NCBI GenBank assembly: GCA_949288955.1 | Contig: CASEMS010000007.1 | Coordinates: forward strand, 1 to 51,011 | DNA: 51,011 nucleotides | DNA from: an uncultured Lentisphaeraceae bacterium | GTDB lineage: Bacteria; Verrucomicrobiota; Kiritimatiellia; RFP12; DVOR01 | Reading direction: 5' to 3' | Shown: positions 34,510-43,018 of the stretch, in pieces | Position numbering within the stretch: position 1 is the first letter of the stretch | Layout of the letters: each line of letters opens with the position of its first letter | Translations under genes and position numbers: made by a program | The notes under the pieces: generated by a model | Database searches by the model: none | Seen by the model: the letters and a program-made list of their open reading frames with translations, nothing else | Told to the model about the DNA's origin: nothing

Positions 34510-34929
34510 ATGAACAGTGAGGGGAAGCCTTATGGGCTGCGGGTGCGTGAGGCGCTGGCGCGGGGGGCGCGGGCGGGTTTGGCGTTGCGGGCGCGTCGTT
34601 TGGCGGCGGGGCGGCGGGCGAGCGATGGGGGGCAGTATGGGGCGATGCCGCGGGTGTTGCATGATCAGCTGGTGGGGCGTTATGGGCCGGAGTGGAGCCG
34701 TGACGAGGGGTTGATGCGGGATTTGCGGCGGCGTTACCCGGAGATGATGGCGGCGGATGGGGATGTGCCGGGTGGGAGCGTGGATGGGTCGCGGAATGTG
34801 TATGGGCGGGTGTCCATGCGCTTCCGGCGGGGGCGTTGGGAGCGGCCGGATGGGCGTGGGGGGTGGGTGGCGTTCGAGCCGCCGAGCAAGATGGATTGGT
34901 CGGGCGGGGAGGCGCCGGGCGTGATGTAA
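34510..34929 (+). CDS. Phage hypothetical protein
   Basis: The protein has 139 residues. A basic N terminus ([20 protein letters not shown]) is followed by MPRVLHDQLVGRYGPEWSRD and a C-terminal polar region. AAAGGAG lies upstream. Not recognised; the position between holin-like and structural genes does not define it. Confidence 0.65.
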   Translation: MNSEGKPYGLRVREALARGARAGLALRARRLAAGRRASDGGQYGAMPRVLHDQLVGRYGPEWSRDEGLMRDLRRRYPEMMAADGDVPGGSVDGSRNVYGRVSMRFRRGRWERPDGRGGWVAFEPPSKMDWSGGEAPGVM

Positions 34930-35227
34930 GACGGGGGTTGGAAATCACAAAGGGCACAAAGGGCACAAAGGGACTTGCACGACGGATGGAAACGCAGATT
35001 GCGCAGATTGGGGCAGATTTGGGGCGTGCTGGCGCACGCGGGACGACGGGTTTTGGAAATCGGAACGGGCACAACAGGGCACAAAGGTGTGGGGCGCTGC
35101 CCCACGCCCCGGCAGGGAGCGCGGCTCCCTGCACCCCGTGGGCGCGCCTGCGGCTTGCCCTTTTTGATTGACTGGATTTTGGAAGCGCAAACGACGGAAA
35201 AGGACTGGACGAGAAAGGATGGCTGAG
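34930..35227 (+). repeat. Modular repeat cluster
   Basis: No gene is seen. Modules in order: AAATCACAAAGGGCACAAAG, CGCAGATTGCGCAGATTGGG, then GTGGGGC-gct-GCCCCAC, GCAGGGAGC-gcg-GCTCCCTGC and the GCGCGCCTGCGGCTTGCCCT tail. Confidence 0.8.
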
Positions 35228-37537
35228 ATGGAGAACGGGAACGTGAATGAGGCGTGGGCGCGGGAGTGGTGCGTGGGGGTGGCGCGTTGGCGGACGGTGC
35301 GGCACAGGTGGGGTGTGCGTGGGCGGCGGACGTTGGTGCGTGTGGCGGGGGAGGCGCCGTTGGGGTGTCTGCGGGAGGTGCTGGGGTTTTTGTCCTCGGA
35401 GGCGGGGGCGCGGGGTGTGTTCGTGGATGGGAAGGAGGTGGGGGATTGGGCGCCGATGGGGGCGTGGTATGAGGAGGTGCGTGCGGAGGATGGGACGCAG
35501 GCGGTGACGGTGCGTGTGTTCCAGGCGTTGCGCGGGGCGGAGGATGGGGAGGCGGATGGGCCGTTTTTGGTGGAGGATGGGTGTGTGTGGCGGGTGTCGC
35601 ACACGTTTTATTGGGCGGTGGGGGAGGTGCCGGAGGTGCCGGCGGGGTCGAGCGGGGTGAGTTACGCGCTGCAGGGGCTGCGGCGGGACGATGAGACGGG
35701 GCTTTACGATTGCGTGCTGGTGCGGCGGGAGCGGGTGCCGGTGGAGGTGGGGCCGTGGGCGAGCCATCTGGATGTGTACCGGGAGCGGGAGACGGCGTTG
35801 CTGCTGGGTGTGCGGGACGACGGGGAGGGGTCGGTGGATGAGAAGGTGGCGGGGTTCCTAGGGGAGCATGATCTGCCGTTGGCGGCGGGGGATGGGAAGG
35901 TGCTGGATGTGGGGAAGCGGAAGAATGAGGATTGCACGACGGACGTGACGGTGGAGGTGACGGCGGAGGTGGGGGTGCCGGAGGCTTCGGTGAGCGTGGC
36001 GGAGGATGCGTTCGGGCGGCGGGTGACGGTGACGGACCGTGGCCAGGAGGTGGAGGCGGGTGCGCCGACGTTGGGCGGGGAGGCGCGGTGCGAGCGGACG
36101 GCTGGGGGGCGCTTCGACAACACGACAGTGACGGTGACGCCGAAGGAGGTGCCGGAGGCGGCGGTGGAGGGGACGCGGACGCTTTACGAGGCGGAGGAGC
36201 GGGTGGAGGACCGGAACGTGGCGCCGCCGCCGGAGGGTGGCGCGGGCGATGTGCCTGCGGATGTGGATGGGGTGGAGTATCCGGGGGATTACGCGGGGAA
36301 CGACCCTGCGGCGGCGGATGGGGAGCCGGGGCGGATCGTGCGGGTGGGCAAGCGGCTGACGGCGGAGGGGAACCTGGATGTGACGGTGACGTCGCGGACG
36401 GAGCGGCCGGTGGCGGAGGCGGAGAAGGTGTCGGTGGCGTCGGCGCTGGGTGGGACGGAGCGGGTGACGCACCGGAACCAGTCGGAGGAGGCCGCACAGA
36501 AGTTGGCGGGCGGCGCGCGGGCGCAGGGTGAGGTGCGGCGGGTGACGGTGGGGAAGACGCCGGGGAACCTGCGGGACGTGACAGTGGAGGTGGAGCGGAG
36601 CGTGCCGGTGGCGGCGGGCGCGGCGGGGGGCTCGTGCGCGCGGACGGTGTTTGAGCATGGGGACACGTCGGTGGCGCGGAACCAGGAGAAGGCGCTTGGG
36701 GAGGCACCGGAGGCGGGGGGCGGGAAGACCTATCGGAACGTGAGCCGGCTGAACGCGGATGGGACCTTCGACACGGAGGCGACGGTGACGGAGGAGCTGG
36801 AGGCGCCGGACGCGGGGTCGGCGTCGCGGCCGGGGGCGTTGGAGGCGGCGTCGGAGAAGGTGGGGCGGAACCTGGGCTCGGAGGCGTTGGCGGGGTTGGC
36901 GCCGGGGGCGGATTTCGTGAGCGGGGCGGCGTCGCCTGCCGAGGGGGAGGTGACGGGGCGCCTGGGGGAGGTGGCGGACCGGAAGACGCCGGGTGGGCGG
37001 ACGGATCGGACGGTGACGGCGCTGGAGGCGAAGTTCTCGCACAAGCGGTTGCAGTTGTGGGACGGTCCGCAGCAGGAGCGTTACACGGTGGGGAGTTTCG
37101 CGAACGCGCCGTGGGCGTTCGTGGAGGGGCTGGGGGCGAAGGTGGATCAGCTGAGCTTCCGGAAGAACCGTTTTGGGCTTTTCGACGGGGGCTACCGGGA
37201 GGTAGCGTTCCGGGCGGGGGCGTCGCGGGAGGTGCGGGTGGAGCCGGGCTTCGACGTGGAGCACACGACGCGGACGTGGTGCGACGCGGCGAAGATCGTC
37301 TGGCGGGGGGACAAGGCTTACAAGGTGACGCGGGAGTACACGGCGAACGTGGGGCGGTGCAAGGGGCTGACGGACGCGTGGAACCATGCGCCCGCGACGT
37401 TGGCGGCGACGCCGCGGATCCAGGTGCTGGCGGGGGATTGGGTGGATTACGTCTTCGTGAGCAAGGTGACGGAGACGCATGAGGAGATCGCGATGGCGGC
37501 AGAGGCGGGGATCGCGACGGCGACGTGGGGGGCGTGA
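35228..37537 (+). CDS. Large repeat-containing virion protein candidate
   Basis: The protein has 769 residues. The middle (about 230-600) has several diverged copies of a beta-rich unit with the pattern V-G-K-R, then a turn, then DVTVEV/DTTVTV, for example GKRLTAEGNLDVTVTSRTER, GKTPGNLRDVTVEVERSVPV, SRLNADGTFDTEATVTEELE and DRKTPGGRTDRTVTALEAKF. The N and C termini are non-repeated. GAGAAAGG lies 9 bases before the ATG at 35228; an ATG at 35219 is also in frame. Repeats, length and position suggest a tail or baseplate structural protein. Not recognised further. Confidence 0.7.
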   Translation: MENGNVNEAWAREWCVGVARWRTVRHRWGVRGRRTLVRVAGEAPLGCLREVLGFLSSEAGARGVFVDGKEVGDWAPMGAWYEEVRAEDGTQAVTVRVFQALRGAEDGEADGPFLVEDGCVWRVSHTFYWAVGEVPEVPAGSSGVSYALQGLRRDDETGLYDCVLVRRERVPVEVGPWASHLDVYRERETALLLGVRDDGEGSVDEKVAGFLGEHDLPLAAGDGKVLDVGKRKNEDCTTDVTVEVTAEVGVPEASVSVAEDAFGRRVTVTDRGQEVEAGAPTLGGEARCERTAGGRFDNTTVTVTPKEVPEAAVEGTRTLYEAEERVEDRNVAPPPEGGAGDVPADVDGVEYPGDYAGNDPAAADGEPGRIVRVGKRLTAEGNLDVTVTSRTERPVAEAEKVSVASALGGTERVTHRNQSEEAAQKLAGGARAQGEVRRVTVGKTPGNLRDVTVEVERSVPVAAGAAGGSCARTVFEHGDTSVARNQEKALGEAPEAGGGKTYRNVSRLNADGTFDTEATVTEELEAPDAGSASRPGALEAASEKVGRNLGSEALAGLAPGADFVSGAASPAEGEVTGRLGEVADRKTPGGRTDRTVTALEAKFSHKRLQLWDGPQQERYTVGSFANAPWAFVEGLGAKVDQLSFRKNRFGLFDGGYREVAFRAGASREVRVEPGFDVEHTTRTWCDAAKIVWRGDKAYKVTREYTANVGRCKGLTDAWNHAPATLAATPRIQVLAGDWVDYVFVSKVTETHEEIAMAAEAGIATATWGA

Positions 37538-37831
37538 TGGGATTGGAAATCACAAAGGGCACAAAGGGCGCAAAGGTGTGGGGCTCCGCCCCACACCCCG
37601 GCAGGGAGCACGGCTCCCTGCACCCCGGAATGTTCTTGCACGACGAAGGAACCGCAGATGGCGCGGATTGGTGAAGGATTTTGGGTCGGCTGCCGCCGAC
37701 GGGACTGCCAGAGGACTGGCAACCGCAAAGGGGCGCAAAGGCGTGGGGCGCTGCCCCACACCCCGGCAGGGAGCACGGCTCCCTGCACCCGCAACTGACA
37801 GGACACGACGAGGATAGGGACGGAGCGAGCG
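37538..37831 (+). repeat. Two consecutive double-hairpin repeats
   Basis: No gene is seen. Two copies (about 37546-37632 and 37698-37795) surround an ACCGCAGATGGCGCGGATTG module. The first copy has GTGGGGC-tcc-GCCCCAC and the second GTGGGGC-gct-GCCCCAC; each is followed by a GCAGGGAGC-acg-GCTCCCTGC hairpin. Confidence 0.8.
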
Positions 37832-39010
37832 ATGGACGGGATTGATTTCGGGACGCGGCTTGACTTTTTGGAGCAAGGCGAGGACGCGCGGCGGCGGCTG
37901 GCGGAGGATGCGTTTGGGTTGGCGGCGTTGGGGGCGCGGCGGGAGGTGCCGTTCCCGAAGGGGCCTGAGCCGCAGGATGTCTTTGGCGGCGTGGGCGGCG
38001 GGATCTTCGAGGACACGACGCGCGCGGCGTGGCTGGTGCGGAGGGTGGACGAGGTGGGCGCGGATGGGAGCGTCACGACGAAATGGCAGGTGTGGAGCCC
38101 CGTGTGGGTGGCCAAGCATACCCTCGGCGAGACTTCCACCTACCTCCCCGATGGGATGGCGAGCGACGCGTGGAACGATCTGCCGAACGACGTGACGGCG
38201 GCGGACGGGATGGCGGTGTGGGCCGCGCTGAAGGTCGTCGTGGATTGCAACGATTACAGTGCCAAGCGCGAGGAGAGCGCGTTGATCATCGTGGACGGCG
38301 AGGAGGCGGGCGGGCTGGCAGACACGGCGGTGGTGCCTCCGAGCGGCGGGAGCGCGGCTGGGGCGGATGGGGTCTACCACATCAAGGTGAAGATTGGGGA
38401 GTGGGTGGACGAGGCGACGGAGGCCGAGCAGGCGCAGGGGACGACGCGGCTGGCGTTCCGTCAGCGCCATCTGGGCGTCATCGTGGAGAGTTGGGCGCCG
38501 AGGCGGGAGACGCAGGAGACGACGCTCCTGACGGGGGCGAGCGTGACGGAGACGGGGGAGGGGGCGAAGCTGACGGTAACGCGGGCGAAGTATCCCATCC
38601 CGCCGCCGACGGAGGTGCTGGAGGATTTGGAGCTGACGTTGCCGGAGGGGGGGGCGATCCCGGAGGGGACGGTCTTCTGGGGGAAGGTGACGCTGGAGGA
38701 GGTGACGGACGGGTCGTCCTCCGCGGGCGGCACGGTGACGGGCTACAAGCTGAAGCAGGAGAAGTTCGTCTGGCAGGACGGCGGGCTCGTGGAGGCGGAG
38801 GGGAGCCCGGTGGAGATTGGGACGATACCCGCATCGCAGGGCGGCGGGGGCGGGGGCGGCGCGTGCGTGGGTCCGGTGGTCATCGAGGGGGATGTGTTGC
38901 GGCAGTATTACGGGGCGATGGTGAACGGCGTCTTCGTGAGCAACGGTTCGGTGGCGGCGGAAATCCCGCTCTATGGCCACGCGGAGGATCACACGGAGGG
39001 CGTGCTGTGA
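37832..39010 (+). CDS. Phage structural protein candidate
   Basis: The protein has 392 residues. It starts MDGIDFGTRLDFLEQGEDAR and has a beta-rich middle, a Gly-rich spacer (about residue 340) and the short C-terminal segment RQYYGAMVNGVFVSNGSVAA. GACGGAGCGAGCG precedes the ATG. It lies between the repeat protein and another unknown, so a tail or baseplate part is likely. Not recognised. Confidence 0.7.
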   Translation: MDGIDFGTRLDFLEQGEDARRRLAEDAFGLAALGARREVPFPKGPEPQDVFGGVGGGIFEDTTRAAWLVRRVDEVGADGSVTTKWQVWSPVWVAKHTLGETSTYLPDGMASDAWNDLPNDVTAADGMAVWAALKVVVDCNDYSAKREESALIIVDGEEAGGLADTAVVPPSGGSAAGADGVYHIKVKIGEWVDEATEAEQAQGTTRLAFRQRHLGVIVESWAPRRETQETTLLTGASVTETGEGAKLTVTRAKYPIPPPTEVLEDLELTLPEGGAIPEGTVFWGKVTLEEVTDGSSSAGGTVTGYKLKQEKFVWQDGGLVEAEGSPVEIGTIPASQGGGGGGGACVGPVVIEGDVLRQYYGAMVNGVFVSNGSVAAEIPLYGHAEDHTEGVL

Positions 39011-39164
39011 GGATTGGAAATCACAAAGGCCACAAAGGGCACAAAGGGTGTGGGGCGCTGCCCCACGCCCCGGCAGGGAACACGGTTCCCTGCACCCCGC
39101 GGGCGCGCCTTCGGCCCGCCCCTTGGGTTGGCCTGGCGAATGGGAAACGCTGACGGAGCGAACG
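39011..39164 (+). repeat. Double-hairpin repeat
   Basis: AAATCACAAAGGCCACAAAG, GTGGGGC-gct-GCCCCAC, then GCAGGGAAC-acg-GTTCCCTGC, a paired change relative to GAGC/GCTC copies, and a GCGCGCCTTCGGCCCGCCCC tail. Confidence 0.8.
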
Positions 39165-40181
39165 ATGGCGAACAGGGTCTTTGATTGGCCGGCGGCATGG
39201 CCGGGGAGCGGGGAGGCGCGGTTGCTGACGATGGCGCGGAGCGGCGGGCGCGGGCTGGCGTTGGCGCACCGCGCGGAGGCGCCGGCGCTGCTGCACAAGG
39301 CGACGCTGGGTGCGGACGCGGCGCACCCGGTGCGCCTGTGGGACATTGGGGACACGGAGGCTATCGTTCCGGACAGTGTTTACATTTTGTACAATTGGCA
39401 GGACGCGCCCGGACCGCAGAACACGGTGGCGGCACGTGTGGCGTTGGTGCGGGCGTGGCTGGAGGCGCAGGGCGTGGAGGCGGTTGGCGTGACGGAGGAG
39501 GGGGTTGCCGAGGACGCGCCCGCTTTCACCGGGTGGCTGACGGATGAGGGCGGCCTGATTGGCGTGAAGATTCACCGAAACGAGATTGGCAACCAAGAGG
39601 GGCCGAGTGCCAATTTTGGGTTTGGCGGTGTGCCTATCGACGGTTCTTATGGACGCTGGGCTCCCGGCGTGGTTCAGCGTCCGGTCGCGTGGCGGACGGT
39701 TGGCTTCCCGACCGTGGCGGCCGGGTGTTCAATGCGCCTGCGTTTCCATGGTCGTTTTCGCGCCGACTTCCGTTATCCTTCCGGCGGTCTGTGGTCGAGT
39801 GGTTATCCGGATGTCGCGATGCGCGCGGAGGTGTGCGCGGTGGGCGTGCCACCGATGGGGGTATGGCCGGGGCGCGTGGCGCTGACGCCGCTCGTTTCGG
39901 AGGATTTTGCCGTGGCGTTGCACAGTTATGCGGATTATGGCGGGGCGTGGGACACGGCAACGACCGATCTGGACACGGCGTTTTCGTGCGAGCTGACGTT
40001 TGCCGTCCCGGAAAGCCGCGTCATCCTTTTCCGCGTGCGTCTTGCGAACCCAATCCAAACGGCGACGGACTTCTTTTCGGCAATGCCGTTTGACGAGCTG
40101 GAAGGGCTTTACGATGTGAAGGCGGTCCGGCCGGACGACGGTGAGACGAATGGTTTCACGCTTGCGCCGGTGGCGCCGTGA
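39165..40181 (+). CDS. Phage hypothetical, probably structural
   Basis: The protein has 338 residues. The segment DSVYILYNWQDAPGPQNTVA and the aromatic, beta-rich second half suggest a virion surface or tail protein. I chose the ATG at 39165 after GGAGCGAACG. GC content falls in the middle (about 39550-40100) relative to neighbours. No family recognised. Confidence 0.65.
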   Translation: MANRVFDWPAAWPGSGEARLLTMARSGGRGLALAHRAEAPALLHKATLGADAAHPVRLWDIGDTEAIVPDSVYILYNWQDAPGPQNTVAARVALVRAWLEAQGVEAVGVTEEGVAEDAPAFTGWLTDEGGLIGVKIHRNEIGNQEGPSANFGFGGVPIDGSYGRWAPGVVQRPVAWRTVGFPTVAAGCSMRLRFHGRFRADFRYPSGGLWSSGYPDVAMRAEVCAVGVPPMGVWPGRVALTPLVSEDFAVALHSYADYGGAWDTATTDLDTAFSCELTFAVPESRVILFRVRLANPIQTATDFFSAMPFDELEGLYDVKAVRPDDGETNGFTLAPVAP

Positions 40182-40203
40182 TTTTAAGAAAGGAGCGAAT
40201 GCG

Positions 40204-40644
40204 ATGAGTGCGACGTTGAACAAGTGTTTTCTGGTGGGGCGTTTGGCGCGGGACCCGGAGCTGGCGCAGACGCCGGGGGGGCAGACGGTGTGCCGCCTGC
40301 GCCTGGCGGTGAGCGAGCAGTTCGTGGGGCGGCAGAGCGGGGAGAGGCGCGAGATCGTAACCTTCCTGGACGTGACGGCGTGGGGGACGCTGGGGGAGCG
40401 CTGCGGGCAGTATCTGGCCAAGGGGCGCGCCTGCCTGGTGGAGGGGCGGCTTTATGCCGACGCGTGGACGGACAAGGAGACGGGGAAGCAGCGCCAGATG
40501 GTGAAGGTGCGGGCGGACCGGGTGGGCTTCCTGGATGCGCCGCCTGCGGCGGGCGCATCCGGTGAATCGCGAATCGTGAATCGTGAATCGGCGGCTGCGC
40601 CCCACGCCCCCGCGCCGACCGCGATGGAAGAGTTGCCGTTCTGA
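40204..40644 (+). CDS. ssb: Single-stranded DNA-binding protein
   Basis: The protein has 146 residues. The OB fold at about 1-108 shows LNKCFLVGRLARDPELAQTP, GGQTVCRLRLAVSE, VTAWGTLGERCGQYLAKGR and LVEGRLYADAWTDKETGKQR. The acidic partner-binding tip MEELPF ends the protein. The linker (about 112-140) is partly encoded by a GAATCGTGAATCG repeat that follows a hairpin at 40533-40560. GAAAGGAG lies before the ATG. Placement directly before terminase rather than with the helicase is unusual. Confidence 0.93.
   Translation: MSATLNKCFLVGRLARDPELAQTPGGQTVCRLRLAVSEQFVGRQSGERREIVTFLDVTAWGTLGERCGQYLAKGRACLVEGRLYADAWTDKETGKQRQMVKVRADRVGFLDAPPAAGASGESRIVNRESAAAPHAPAPTAMEELPF
40533..40593 (+). repeat. 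Junction hairpin plus GAATCGTG repeat inside ssb
   Basis: GGATGCGCC (40533-40541) pairs with GGCGCATCC (40552-40560) around a partly paired GCC/GGC centre. GGTGAATCGCGAATCGTGAA begins at once after it, in frame. Confidence 0.7.
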
Positions 40645-40654
40645 GGAGGCTGCG

Positions 40655-42961
40655 ATGGCGGACGAGGACTGCGTGGGCGCCCCTTCGGGGCGCGGCGGGG
40701 CGCAGGGCGCCCCGGGCGATGGCCGTGGAAGGTTTGCGGCTTCGCCGCTGCACGCACGATTCGCGATTCACGATTCACGGCTGTGCGTCCCGCAGGAGCG
40801 GGACGCACAGCTCGGCGGCGTGACGGTGGCGAAGGCGGAGGCGTGGGCGCGGGCGAATGGACGGGGCGTGCGCGAGGGGCTGAAGGTGCTGGGGGCGGCG
40901 TTGGAGCGGGAGTCGACGCGGCGGCGGGAGGATCCCTTCGCCTTCGGCTACGAGCCGCCGATCTGGTATGTGGCGAGCGCGTTGCTGGCGGGGAGCCCGG
41001 TGTCGGAGGGGATGGCGGCGCGGGTGCGGGCGCGGACGGGGCTGGATTGGGACACGTTCGCGGAGCGGATGCGCCTGGCGTGCGGCTTCGAGGCGCCGGT
41101 GCGCGAGCTGCTGATCATGGGGGCGAACCGGAGCGGGAAGACGGACTGGGCGAGCAAGCGCCTGGTGCGGCGTCTGGCGGCGGGGCGGAACGAGCAGCTG
41201 GTGGTGGGCGCGCAGACGCGCGAGACAAGCCGCTCCACCCAGCAGGACCGCGTGTGGCACTATCTGCCGCGCGACCTGCGCGCCCGCAACGGCGAGCGCG
41301 GCAACGTCTTCTACCTGAACCACAAGGACCAGACGGGCTTCACCTTCAACAAGATCACGATGGACGACCACAGCAACCTGCGCTTCGTCACCTACGAGCA
41401 GGACGTGAACGCGATCATGGAGGGCCCGGCCTTCGACGAGGGCTGGCTGGACGAGGAGTTCGGCAAGCGGTGGCTGGACGCGCTGCGTTTCCGTCTCTCC
41501 AGCAAGCGCGGGACGCTGATCGCCACCTTCACGCCCGTGAGCGGCTACACGCCCGTGGTGGCGGACTTTCTGGAGGGGATGACCGTGACGCGGCGGACGA
41601 CGGCCTACCTGTTGCCGCGCGACGGCGGCCCGCCCTTGCCGCACGCGCAACTGGGGCTGACCGAGGCGGAGTGGGACGCCGTGAAGGCGGGCGAGCCCGG
41701 CGGCGCCCCCGAGAGCCGCCCGGAGGATTGCTTCGCCTGGCTGGAGGACGGCGGCCCCTTCGCCGAGCCCGAGAACGTCGCCCCCGGGCGGGTCTTCGAG
41801 CAGGTGCCGCGCGTGGCGCGCAAGCGCGACGGCTCGGCGGCCATCCTCTGGTTCCTGGGGCGCGACAACCCCTACGGCGCGCCGGGGCGCGTCATCGAGG
41901 TGGCGGCGGGGAACGTCCGCGCGGAGGAAGCCATCCGCCGCCGCGTCTACGGCCTGGCCACGCAGACGCGCGGGGGGCGCTTCCGCTTCGACAAGGCCCG
42001 CCACGTGCGCCCCGACGCCGAGGTGCCGGAGCTGTTGGCGCGGACGATGGTGACGGATCCCGCGCCGGAGCGCAATTGGTTCGCCCTCTGGATGGGGGTG
42101 GACGCCGCGGGCGACGTGTGGGTTTACCGCGAGTGGCCGGGCGACTACGAGATCCCCGGACAGGGCGTCCCCGGCGACTGGGCGGTGGTCTCCGACCGGC
42201 GCGGCGGCGTGAACGACGGCGACCGCGGCCCCGCGCAGGAGAAGTTCGGCTTCGGCCTGGAGAAGTACAAGGCCGAGTGGGCAAGGCTGGAGGGCTGGCC
42301 GGACGCGGCCCAGTGGGCCGCGTCCGGAAGTTTGGAAGGTTGGATGCTTGGAGGTTTGGCGCGCCCCTGCGGGGTGACGGATGGAGTGGTCGGCACAACC
42401 GTCGCCGAAGGCGACAGGTCGGGACCAACCCCCCGAGGCTCCTCCAAACCTCAAAGCCTCCAAGCATCCAAGCCTCCCGTGGTTTTCCCGCCCAGCGAGG
42501 AGATCCTCCGCTGGGCGGAAAGCCATGGCACGCGCGAGCCGCTGCGGCGGCGGGTGATCGACAGCCGCGCGGGCAGCCAGAGCAAGATCGGCTTCGGCGG
42601 GGACCGCACGCTGCTGGAGTTGTGCCAGGAATTGTGCGCGGACTTCGTGCCGGCGAGCGGGCGGCGCATCGGCGCGGGCGAGGAGCTCATCAACGCCCTG
42701 CTCGACCCCGCGCCCGGCGGGAGGCGCCTCTTCGTGGCCGCCTCCTGCAAGAACACGATCTTCGCCCTGGGGCACCTCACCGGCGCCGACGGCCAGAAGG
42801 GTGCCTGCAAGGAGCCCATCGACTGCCTGCGCTACGGCCTGGAGAGCGGCCTCCTGGATGACCGGCCCGACCCGGCCCTCGACGCGCCCACCTGCGGCCC
42901 CGGCGCCCACGCCCCCGCCCCCCGCCACGAAACCCTCGACATGGACTGGGGGGACGATTAG
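40655..42961 (+). CDS. Terminase large subunit with in-frame repeat insertion
   Basis: The protein has 768 residues. The ATPase domain has Walker A MGANRSGKTDWASK (about 155-168) and Walker B AFDEGWLDEEF (about 258-270). The RNase H-like nuclease domain shows LWMGVDAAGDVWVYREW (near residue 480) and VIDSRAG (near 634). It packages phage DNA into proheads. Two regions come from repeats: part of the N terminus (about 25-52, inverted GAATCGTG repeat at 40755-40811) and about residues 558-608 (palindromic element), which falls between the two nuclease motifs. GAGGAGG lies upstream. It may be active if the insert loops out; this is untested. Confidence 0.92.
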   Translation: MADEDCVGAPSGRGGAQGAPGDGRGRFAASPLHARFAIHDSRLCVPQERDAQLGGVTVAKAEAWARANGRGVREGLKVLGAALERESTRRREDPFAFGYEPPIWYVASALLAGSPVSEGMAARVRARTGLDWDTFAERMRLACGFEAPVRELLIMGANRSGKTDWASKRLVRRLAAGRNEQLVVGAQTRETSRSTQQDRVWHYLPRDLRARNGERGNVFYLNHKDQTGFTFNKITMDDHSNLRFVTYEQDVNAIMEGPAFDEGWLDEEFGKRWLDALRFRLSSKRGTLIATFTPVSGYTPVVADFLEGMTVTRRTTAYLLPRDGGPPLPHAQLGLTEAEWDAVKAGEPGGAPESRPEDCFAWLEDGGPFAEPENVAPGRVFEQVPRVARKRDGSAAILWFLGRDNPYGAPGRVIEVAAGNVRAEEAIRRRVYGLATQTRGGRFRFDKARHVRPDAEVPELLARTMVTDPAPERNWFALWMGVDAAGDVWVYREWPGDYEIPGQGVPGDWAVVSDRRGGVNDGDRGPAQEKFGFGLEKYKAEWARLEGWPDAAQWAASGSLEGWMLGGLARPCGVTDGVVGTTVAEGDRSGPTPRGSSKPQSLQASKPPVVFPPSEEILRWAESHGTREPLRRRVIDSRAGSQSKIGFGGDRTLLELCQELCADFVPASGRRIGAGEELINALLDPAPGGRRLFVAASCKNTIFALGHLTGADGQKGACKEPIDCLRYGLESGLLDDRPDPALDAPTCGPGAHAPAPRHETLDMDWGDD
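40755..40811 (-). repeat. Inverted GAATCGTG repeat and junction hairpin in terminase 5-prime region
   Basis: CACGATTCGCGATTCACGAT is the reverse orientation of the ssb copy. It abuts the 14-bp perfect hairpin GCTGTGCGTCCCGC-agga-GCGGGACGCACAGC (40780-40811). The hairpin lies at the gene side of the repeat, as in the other copies. Confidence 0.75.
42299..42478 (+). repeat. Palindromic element with junction hairpin inside terminase
   Basis: A 14-bp perfect stem around one base (CCGGACGCGGCCCA-g-TGGGCCGCGTCCGG, 42299-42327) is followed at once by AAGTTTGGAAGGTTGG. Near 42440-42478 the inverse arm reads CCTCCAAACCTCAAAGCCTC. A GTCGCC-gaa-GGCGAC hairpin lies between. The terminase frame stays open throughout. 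Confidence 0.85.
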
Positions 42962-42963
42962 GG

Positions 42964-42994
42964 GTGGCGGTATGCCAAATCGGCACACCGCCAC
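42964..42994. terminator. Hairpin between convergent terminase and cargo cassette
   Basis: GTGGCGGT-a-TGCC-aaatc-GGCA-c-ACCGCCAC lies between the terminase stop (42961) and the cassette's last stop (43019). There is no U-tract, but the position fits a shared bidirectional terminator. Confidence 0.55.
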
Positions 42995-43018
42995 GGTGAA
43001 TGAAGTCCTCGCGTATGC

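Noticed and set aside
34734..37562. Minus-strand open frame of 942 codons
   Set aside because: It is a Pro/Ser/Ala low-complexity shadow of the rightward repeat protein.
42313..42327. Junction hairpins as simple transcription terminators
   Set aside because: The one in terminase is inside coding sequence, and none of the junction hairpins is followed by a U-tract.
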